A model generated the notes under the pieces. The model saw only the letters and a program-made list of their open reading frames with translations. It made no database searches and was not told the origin of the DNA. Made by a program: the position numbers and the translations under genes. A stretch of DNA of 64,000 nt from an uncultured Pelagibacteraceae bacterium (GTDB taxonomy: Bacteria > Pseudomonadota > Alphaproteobacteria > Pelagibacterales > Pelagibacteraceae): the NCBI GenBank assembly GCA_902588835.1, contig CACIQQ010000003.1:1-64000 (forward strand). Reading direction: 5' to 3'. Each line of letters begins with the position of its first letter. Position 1 is the stretch's first letter. This document shows positions 58,210 through 64,000 of this stretch, piece after piece.

Positions 58210-58236
58210 TGACGATTATCAAAAATATGCTAATAT
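58209..58236 (+). promoter_or_regulatory. Possible promoter of the gcv operon
   Basis: ATGACG (58209-58214) and TAATAT (58231-58236) with a 16-base spacer; start near 58243, right at the beginning of the riboswitch P1 region. The -35 is weak, so confidence rests mainly on position. Confidence 0.4.
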
Positions 58237-58239
58237 ACT

Positions 58240-58386
58240 TAGATACGGGAGAGACTACATAGTAGCGCCGAAGGAGCAAAAACCCCAGAAACTCTCAGGC
58301 AAAAGGACCGTACATATTAACTCTGGAAAGAGACAAATTCTCGCCGAAGGAGCTAAAATCTCTCAGGCACCACGACAGAGGGGGTT
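58240..58386 (+). promoter_or_regulatory. Tandem glycine riboswitch
   Basis: Two aptamers in tandem precede gcvT. Aptamer 1 (about 58245-58312) has GGGAGAG, GCGCCGAAGGAGCAAAAACC and CUCUCAGGCAAAAGGACC. Aptamer 2 (about 58320-58384) has CUCUGGAAAGAG, UCGCCGAAGGAGCUAAAAUC, and CUCUCAGGCA followed by ACAGAGGGG. The GCCGAAGGAGC and CUCAGGCA blocks are the conserved glycine-binding cores. In other bacteria it turns on gcv expression when glycine is high. The expression platform is short: only 11 bases separate it from the ATG, suggesting translational control. Confidence 0.95.
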
Positions 58387-58397
58387 AGAGAGTTAAT

Positions 58398-59501
58398 ATG
58401 AATATAAAAAAAACTGCACTATACGAACTACATAAAAAGCACAACGCTAAGTTTGTTGAGTTTGCTGGCTACAGTATGCCGATACAATACTCTGAGGGAA
58501 TTGTAAAAGAGCATAATATTACAAGAAATAAATCCGGAATTTTCGATGTTTCCCATATGGGGCAGTTATTTATTAAATACAGTAACGATATAACAGACAA
58601 ACTCCAAGAAATTTTACCAACTGATCTTAAAAATTTAAAAATTAATCAAAGCAAGTATTCGTTTTTAATGAAAGAGAATGGGGGAATATATGATGATCTC
58701 ATCATCACAAGAATGAAAGATCAGTACATGATTATTTTAAATGCCGCTTGTAAACAAAACGATCTTCAGATTATTAAAAATACATTGGATGATCAAAATT
58801 TGGACATGAACAATAATTTGTCTCTTGTAGCGATACAAGGTCCAGAGTCTAAAACAATTCTTGAAAATGTAGTTTCAAATGTATCAAAATTAAAGTTTAT
58901 GAACGGAGAAAATTTTACTTTTAAAAATAATGAAATCTATATTACAAGATCTGGATATACAGGTGAAGATGGATTTGAAATATCATTACCTAATAAAGTC
59001 GCAATCTCTTTTGTAGAAGAGTTAATTTCTAAAGGGTCAACTTTAATTGGGTTGGGCGCAAGAGATACTTTAAGATTAGAGGCAGGTTTATGCTTGTACG
59101 GTCATGACATAAACGAAAATACCAGTCCAGTTGAAGCAAATTTAAAGTGGGCAATTTCAAAAAATAGAATAAATGATAACTTTATAGGATCACATCAAAT
59201 AAAAAAACAAATCGAAGAAGGCGTGTCAAAATTAAGAGTTGGTATCAAACCAGAGACTAGAGTTATAGCAAGAGAGTCAACGAAAATTTTTGATGAAAAA
59301 GACAATGAGATTGGAAAAGTCACTAGCGGAACATTTGGACCAAGCGTTAATGCTTCAATCGCAATGGGCTATATTTCAAATTCTCATTCTAAAAAAGATA
59401 CAAAAGTTTACTTAGAAGTAAGAGGAAAAAAAGTGCCTGCCAATGTTTGTGATTTGCCATTTTATAAAAAAAGTTATGTGAAAGGAGAAGCCAATGTCTA
59501 A
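58398..59501 (+). CDS. gcvT: Glycine cleavage system T protein (aminomethyltransferase)
   Basis: A 367-residue THF-dependent enzyme. It starts with the family pattern [28 protein letters not shown] and has [29 protein letters not shown] (Asp-containing THF site), [34 protein letters not shown] and [16 protein letters not shown]. It takes the methylene group from aminomethyl-lipoyl GcvH to make 5,10-methylene-THF. Preceded by the glycine riboswitch and overlapping gcvH by 8 bases. Confidence 0.96.
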   Translation: MNIKKTALYELHKKHNAKFVEFAGYSMPIQYSEGIVKEHNITRNKSGIFDVSHMGQLFIKYSNDITDKLQEILPTDLKNLKINQSKYSFLMKENGGIYDDLIITRMKDQYMIILNAACKQNDLQIIKNTLDDQNLDMNNNLSLVAIQGPESKTILENVVSNVSKLKFMNGENFTFKNNEIYITRSGYTGEDGFEISLPNKVAISFVEELISKGSTLIGLGARDTLRLEAGLCLYGHDINENTSPVEANLKWAISKNRINDNFIGSHQIKKQIEEGVSKLRVGIKPETRVIARESTKIFDEKDNEIGKVTSGTFGPSVNASIAMGYISNSHSKKDTKVYLEVRGKKVPANVCDLPFYKKSYVKGEANV

Positions 59502-59874
59502 TACAAAATTTTCAAAAGAACATGAATGGATTACACTAGATGGGGAGGTTGGAACTATTGGAATTACAAAACATGCAACTGAAATGTTAGGCGACATAGT
59601 TTTTGCTGAATTACCTGAGAAAGGATCTAATGTTGAAAAAGATGGAACTGCGGGAGTGGTAGAGTCCACAAAAGCTGCAAGTGATGTCTATACGCCAGTA
59701 AGTGGTGAAGTTGTAGAAATTAATCAATCAATTGTTGACGATCCATCAAAAATCAATGCTGACCCAGAAGGTGGAGCATGGTTTTTTAAATTAAAGTTAA
59801 AAGATAAATCAGAACTTGATACTCTTATGAATAAAGAAGAGTACGATAAATTTGCAAAGGAGACATCAGCATAA
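59494..59874 (+). CDS. gcvH: Glycine cleavage system H protein
   Basis: A 126-residue lipoyl carrier. The lipoylation Lys is K60 in [15 protein letters not shown]; the flanking [19 protein letters not shown] and [13 protein letters not shown] are standard. It shuttles the aminomethyl group between GcvP, GcvT and the L protein (lpd, not in this window). AAGGAGAAGCC lies directly before the ATG. One-base overlap with gcvP. Confidence 0.97.
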   Translation: MSNTKFSKEHEWITLDGEVGTIGITKHATEMLGDIVFAELPEKGSNVEKDGTAGVVESTKAASDVYTPVSGEVVEINQSIVDDPSKINADPEGGAWFFKLKLKDKSELDTLMNKEEYDKFAKETSA

Positions 59875-62744
59875 TGTTACCAAATTCAGAAAAAGATTTT
59901 TTAAAGAGACACATTGGACCTTCTAAAGAAGATCAATCAAAAATGTTAAAAGAATTAAATTATAAATCACTAGATGATTTAATTGACAGCACAGTACCAG
60001 AAAAAATAAAGTTTAAAGGTGAATTAAATATTGGTGAATCAAATTCAGAATATGAAGCTTTGAGAAAATTAAGAGCAATATCAAAAAAAAATCAAGTTTA
60101 CTCTAATTTTATTGGTATGGGTTATTATGGAACTTATACACCTTATGTAATTTTAAGAAATATATTAGAAAATCCAGGTTGGTATACTTCATATACACCT
60201 TATCAGCCAGAAGTAGCTCAAGGAAGACTTGAGATGTTATTAAATTTTCAACAAATGATTGTTGATTTTACTGGAATGGATATAGCTAATGCCTCTTTAT
60301 TAGATGAGGGTACAGCAGCAGCGGAGGCTATGGGCTTAAGTCACAGATTGAACAAAAAAGATAGTAATTTAGTTTTTGTATCTGAGGATTGTCATCCTCA
60401 AACAATAAATGTAATTCAAACTAGAGCTGAACCGTTGGGTTTAAAAGTATTGGTTGGTAAAGAAGATGAGGTTCTAGAACAGTTAAAAGAAGATTTAGTT
60501 TGTGGAATTTTACAATATCCTGGAACTTTAGGAGATATTAAAGACCCAAGTGAAGCAATTAGCAAAATTCATAAAAAGAATGGTAAGGCTGTATTAGCTT
60601 GTGATTTGTTAGCATTAGCAAAATTAAAAACACCAAGAGAACTTGGTGCTGACATAGCAGTTGGAAGCTCACAAAGATTTGGTATCCCAATGGGATATGG
60701 AGGTCCACATGCAGCTTTTTTTGCAACAAAAGATGAGTACAAAAGATCAATGCCAGGAAGAATTGTCGGTGTGTCAGTTGATAGACACGGTAACAAGGCA
60801 TATAGATTGTCCTTGCAAACTAGAGAGCAACATATCAGAAGAGACAAGGCGACAAGCAACATTTGCACCGCCCAAGCTCTATTAGCAATTGTATCAGCAG
60901 CTTATTCTATTTATCACGGCCCAGATGGAATTAAGAATATTTCTGAAAGAGTCTCACAATTAGCAAAAAGTTTTGCCGATAAAATAAAACAGTCTGGATA
61001 TGAACTTTATTCTAATTATTTTTTTGATACTGTCACAATCATTACTAAAGAAAAAACTGATCAAATTTATAAAAATGCTTTAAATCAAAAAGTTAATATA
61101 CGTAAAGTAAATTCTGAAATGCTTGCAGTTTCTTTTGATGAAAGAAAGAATGTTTATAGAGTAAATCAACTGTTAAAAATTTTTAACGCAGCAGAATCAA
61201 TTAAAAAAGAGGATCCTTCAGTAAGTTTACCTAATCTCCCAAAAAACTTATTGAGAACCTCAAAATATTTAGAACATCCAGTTTTCAACTCATACCATTC
61301 TGAAACTGAAATGTTGAGATACTTAAAAAGATTAGAAGATAAGGATATAGCATTGAATAGAACAATGATTGCACTTGGTTCATGCACAATGAAGCTAAAT
61401 GCTGCCGCTGAGATGATCCCAATTTCATGGAAAGAGTTTGCAGAACCTCATCCATTTGTCCCAATTGAACAAATGGAAGGATTCAGAGATCTATTTACTG
61501 ATCTAAAAAATTGGTTGCGTTCCATAACTGGTTTCTCGGGTGTTTCTCTTCAACCTAATGCAGGTGCTCAAGGTGAATATGCGGGATTAATGGTTATACG
61601 AAAGTATCATTTAGATAGGGATGAGGCCAATAGAAACATATGTTTAATTCCAAGTTCAGCACACGGTACTAATCCGGCAAGTGCACAAATGACTGGAATG
61701 AAAGTTGTTGTTGTTAATTGTGATAAAGAAGGAAATGTTGATTTCGATGACTTAAAGAAAAAAGCAGAGCAACATTCTGAAAACCTTGGGGCATTAATGG
61801 TAACTTACCCATCCACTCATGGAGTTTTCGAAGAAAAAATATCAGATATTTGTGAGTTAGTTCATAAACATGGTGGTCAGGTTTATATGGATGGTGCAAA
61901 TCTAAATGCATTAGTGGGAATTGCTAAACCAGGAAATTTTGGTCCAGACGTTTGTCATATTAATTTACATAAAACGTTTTGTATTCCTCATGGTGGAGGA
62001 GGACCTGGAATGGGACCAATTGCTTGTAAAAGACATTTACAAGTTTACTTGCCCAACCACCCAGTAATAAAAGATTGTGGGCCAACTTCTGGAATTGGAG
62101 CAGTTTCTGCAGCCCCTTGGGGAAGTTCAAGCATTTTATCAATTTCTTGGATGTATATTAAAATGATGGGATCAACTGGATTAAAGCTTGCTACTCAAGT
62201 TGCAATATTGAATGCAAATTATATAGCTCATAGATTAAAAGATCACTTTCCGATTTTGTACAAAGGGTCAAATGGCAATGTGGCACACGAATGTATTATT
62301 GATATTAGAAAAATTAAATCAGAAACAGGAATAACAGAGGAAGATATTGCGAAAAGATTAATTGATTATGGTTTTCATGCACCAACTATGTCCTGGCCTG
62401 TTGCTGGTACAATGATGATAGAACCAACTGAAAGTGAAAGCCTTACAGAAATAGACAGATTTTGCGAAACTTTAATTAAGATTAAAAAAGAAATAGACAA
62501 GATTAAGTCCGGAGAGTTTGACAAAGTAGACAATCCAATTAAGAACGCACCTCATACTGATCTTGAACTGTCTTCTGACGAGTGGAAACACAAATACTCA
62601 AGAGAGGAAGCAGCTTATCCATCTAAATATTTAAAAACAAATAAATTTTGGCCTCCAGTTGCTAGAGTTGATAATGTTTATGGAGATAAAAATATATTCT
62701 GCACCTGTCCAAGTATTGACGAATTTAAAGAAGATGCAGCTTAA
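59874..62744 (+). CDS. gcvP: Glycine dehydrogenase (decarboxylating), single-chain P protein
   Basis: A 956-residue PLP enzyme, the fused two-half form (not the split GcvPA/GcvPB). The N-half begins FLKRHIGPSKEDQ and has YTPYQPEVAQGRLEMLLNFQQM. The C-half has the PLP Lys at about residue 700 in INLHKTFCIPHGGGGPGMG, preceded by VYMDGANLNALVG. It decarboxylates glycine and passes aminomethyl to GcvH. Together gcvTHP form a complete operon except lpd. Size is normal (about 950). Confidence 0.97.
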   Translation: MLPNSEKDFLKRHIGPSKEDQSKMLKELNYKSLDDLIDSTVPEKIKFKGELNIGESNSEYEALRKLRAISKKNQVYSNFIGMGYYGTYTPYVILRNILENPGWYTSYTPYQPEVAQGRLEMLLNFQQMIVDFTGMDIANASLLDEGTAAAEAMGLSHRLNKKDSNLVFVSEDCHPQTINVIQTRAEPLGLKVLVGKEDEVLEQLKEDLVCGILQYPGTLGDIKDPSEAISKIHKKNGKAVLACDLLALAKLKTPRELGADIAVGSSQRFGIPMGYGGPHAAFFATKDEYKRSMPGRIVGVSVDRHGNKAYRLSLQTREQHIRRDKATSNICTAQALLAIVSAAYSIYHGPDGIKNISERVSQLAKSFADKIKQSGYELYSNYFFDTVTIITKEKTDQIYKNALNQKVNIRKVNSEMLAVSFDERKNVYRVNQLLKIFNAAESIKKEDPSVSLPNLPKNLLRTSKYLEHPVFNSYHSETEMLRYLKRLEDKDIALNRTMIALGSCTMKLNAAAEMIPISWKEFAEPHPFVPIEQMEGFRDLFTDLKNWLRSITGFSGVSLQPNAGAQGEYAGLMVIRKYHLDRDEANRNICLIPSSAHGTNPASAQMTGMKVVVVNCDKEGNVDFDDLKKKAEQHSENLGALMVTYPSTHGVFEEKISDICELVHKHGGQVYMDGANLNALVGIAKPGNFGPDVCHINLHKTFCIPHGGGGPGMGPIACKRHLQVYLPNHPVIKDCGPTSGIGAVSAAPWGSSSILSISWMYIKMMGSTGLKLATQVAILNANYIAHRLKDHFPILYKGSNGNVAHECIIDIRKIKSETGITEEDIAKRLIDYGFHAPTMSWPVAGTMMIEPTESESLTEIDRFCETLIKIKKEIDKIKSGEFDKVDNPIKNAPHTDLELSSDEWKHKYSREEAAYPSKYLKTNKFWPPVARVDNVYGDKNIFCTCPSIDEFKEDAA

Positions 62745-62750
62745 AATTTG

Positions 62751-63992
62751 ATGAAAATTGCTGTAATTGGCTCAGGAATTTCTGGATTAAGTGCAGCATA
62801 TTATTTATCAAAAAAACATAAAGTTGATCTTTTCGAAAAGGAAGATCGATTTGGTGGACATTCTCATACATTAGAAATTTCAACCGACATTCAAAGTAAA
62901 AAAAAGATCCGCACAGATATTGGATTTATTGTTTTTAACAAACAAACTTATCCAAACTTAATTAACTTTTTCGATGAAATCGGGGTAGAGATAGAAAAAA
63001 GCAATATGAGTTTATCATTTTTAGTAAAAGAAAAAGATCTAGAATATAGTGGGAAAGGAGTCCGAGGGGTATTTTCTTATAAAAAAAATTTGTTAAACAC
63101 AAGTTTTATAAAAATGTTTTATGAGATTATAAAGTTTTATAACAAGAGTTCTAAATTAGATGATATAGATGAAAATTTAAATCTTGGATCATTTCTTCAA
63201 AAAGAAAAAATGTCAGATTTTTTTATCAATTATCATATTTTACCAATGGTATCAGCCATTTGGTCAATGCCACCCGACAATGCAAAAAATATGCCTGTTA
63301 AGTTTTTTTTAAAATTTTTTCAAAATCATGGCTTGTTTAAATTTAAAGATAGACCTCAATGGTATACTGTGAAAAATAGAAGTATTGAATATGTAAATAA
63401 AGTAATAAAAAAAATTAGTGGGGAGCATTTTAAAAATTATAAAATTAATAAAGTTACAAGATCAGATAATGCTGCACGTGTTTTTTATGGAGGAGAAAAC
63501 GAATATTTTGAGTATGATAAAGTCGTAATTGCAACCCACGCAGATGAAGCTTTATCTATAATCGATGAGCCTTCTAATGATGAAAAAGACATATTAAGTA
63601 ATTTTAAATATAAGAAAAACTTAGCTATAATTCACTCAGATGAAACTGTAATGCCTAAAAAAAGAATAAATTGGAGTGCGTGGAATACTTTTGTATCAGA
63701 AAATAATGATAGTTCAGTTACCTACTGGTTAAATTTATTACAGAATTTAAACATAGAAAAAAATATCTTTTTAACTTTAAATCCTCATTTCAATATCGAT
63801 GAAAAACTCGTGATTGATAAAATTCAATTCAGTCATCCATATTATGATCATCAAACTTTAAAAAATCAAAAAAAATTAGATTTATTACAAAATAAACAAA
63901 ATATATTGTTCTGTGGAAGTTATCATGGTTATGGTTTTCATGAAGACGGTATTAAATCAACATTAAATATGATTAAATTTATTAATGATTGA
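62751..63992 (+). CDS. FAD-dependent oxidoreductase (COG2907-type, NAD(P)-binding amine oxidase-like)
   Basis: A 413-residue flavoprotein. N-terminal dinucleotide-binding loop AVIGSGISGLSAAYYLSKKH with acidic end VDLFEKEDRFGGHSHT, then TDIGFIVFNKQTYPNLINFFDEIGVEIE. The last region SYHGYGFHEDGIKSTLNM contacts FAD. This is the family often linked to cyclopropane-fatty-acid or modified-lipid genes; none of those partners is in the window (the sequence ends 8 bases later), so the role is unassigned. A TTG at 62748 precedes the ATG, which is preferred. It lies 6 bases after gcvP, so it may be transcribed with the gcv operon. Confidence 0.83.
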   Translation: MKIAVIGSGISGLSAAYYLSKKHKVDLFEKEDRFGGHSHTLEISTDIQSKKKIRTDIGFIVFNKQTYPNLINFFDEIGVEIEKSNMSLSFLVKEKDLEYSGKGVRGVFSYKKNLLNTSFIKMFYEIIKFYNKSSKLDDIDENLNLGSFLQKEKMSDFFINYHILPMVSAIWSMPPDNAKNMPVKFFLKFFQNHGLFKFKDRPQWYTVKNRSIEYVNKVIKKISGEHFKNYKINKVTRSDNAARVFYGGENEYFEYDKVVIATHADEALSIIDEPSNDEKDILSNFKYKKNLAIIHSDETVMPKKRINWSAWNTFVSENNDSSVTYWLNLLQNLNIEKNIFLTLNPHFNIDEKLVIDKIQFSHPYYDHQTLKNQKKLDLLQNKQNILFCGSYHGYGFHEDGIKSTLNMIKFIND

Positions 63993-64000
63993 GAATTCAT

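Noticed and set aside
60569..60868. 99-residue antisense frame within gcvP (and similar frames at 37080-37445, 11428-11763, 4563-4892)
   Set aside because: They are opposite strands or other frames of strongly conserved genes, without signals of their own.

Overview
The window reads as a chromosomal segment of a streamlined, very AT-rich alphaproteobacterium, most likely SAR11 (Pelagibacterales). The signs are roughly 70% A+T by eye, Lys/Asn/Ile-rich proteins, genes that abut or overlap almost everywhere (many ATGA junctions and even convergent stop-codon overlaps), a circularly permuted two-piece tmRNA of alphaproteobacterial type, and a tandem glycine riboswitch. The taxonomic call is inference from style and gene content; there is no rRNA in the window. 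I see no tRNA, CRISPR array, insertion sequence, integrase or prophage.

Layout. (1) 1-8,082: the 3' part of a dcw (division and cell wall) cluster: murD (partial), ftsW, murG, murC, murB, ddl, ftsQ, then a 234-aa protein that looks like a reduced FtsA (SHS2 domain and C-terminal amphipathic tail, no actin-type ATPase core), then directly lpxC. No ftsZ stands where it is expected. (2) 8,119-18,094: bamD, ligA, pepP-like peptidase, UvrD-type helicase, AsmA-like protein, fumC and a MazG-like pyrophosphohydrolase. (3) 18,096-22,538: an accessory-looking block: FkbM methyltransferase, TPR/2OG-oxygenase-like protein, DUF4910-type aminopeptidase-like protein and a SAM methyltransferase. It is bounded by the permuted tmRNA gene (minus strand), which is divergent from thyX. 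(4) 23,858-27,854: a compact three-gene set: DUF4956 membrane protein, CotH-kinase-like protein fused to a predicted beta-helix, and a VTC-like (polyphosphate polymerase fold) protein. (5) 27,855-43,779: apbC/mrp on the minus strand, then a long plus-strand run hflK-hflC-DUF2065-degP-miaA-ilvB-ilvH-ilvC-leuA-mreB-mreC-mreD-mrdA-rodA, joining membrane protein quality control, branched-chain amino acid synthesis and the rod-shape elongasome. (6) 43,823-51,512: small metabolic and stress genes (DadA-like oxidase, EamA permease, HDAC-like hydrolase, msrB, glutaredoxin, TIGR03643-type protein, proC-like, MFS, TerC) and a candidate structured RNA near 48.2 kb. (7) 51,628-58,209: a TRAP transporter (dctPQM) with a strong internal terminator, then the 5-oxoprolinase genes pxpA (minus) and pxpBC (plus) with an EamA permease. 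(8) 58,240-63,992: tandem glycine riboswitch, gcvT-gcvH-gcvP and a FAD-dependent oxidoreductase.

The most unusual observation is at the division locus: FtsQ and FtsW are kept, but FtsA appears reduced to its 1C/SHS2 module and ftsZ is missing between it and lpxC. Whether ftsZ is elsewhere in the genome cannot be seen here. Other points worth a look are the CotH/VTC/DUF4956 set, the candidate RNA before proC, the hairpin/promoter directly at the ilvB start, and promoter-like sequences placed so close to start codons that the mRNAs would be leaderless or nearly so.
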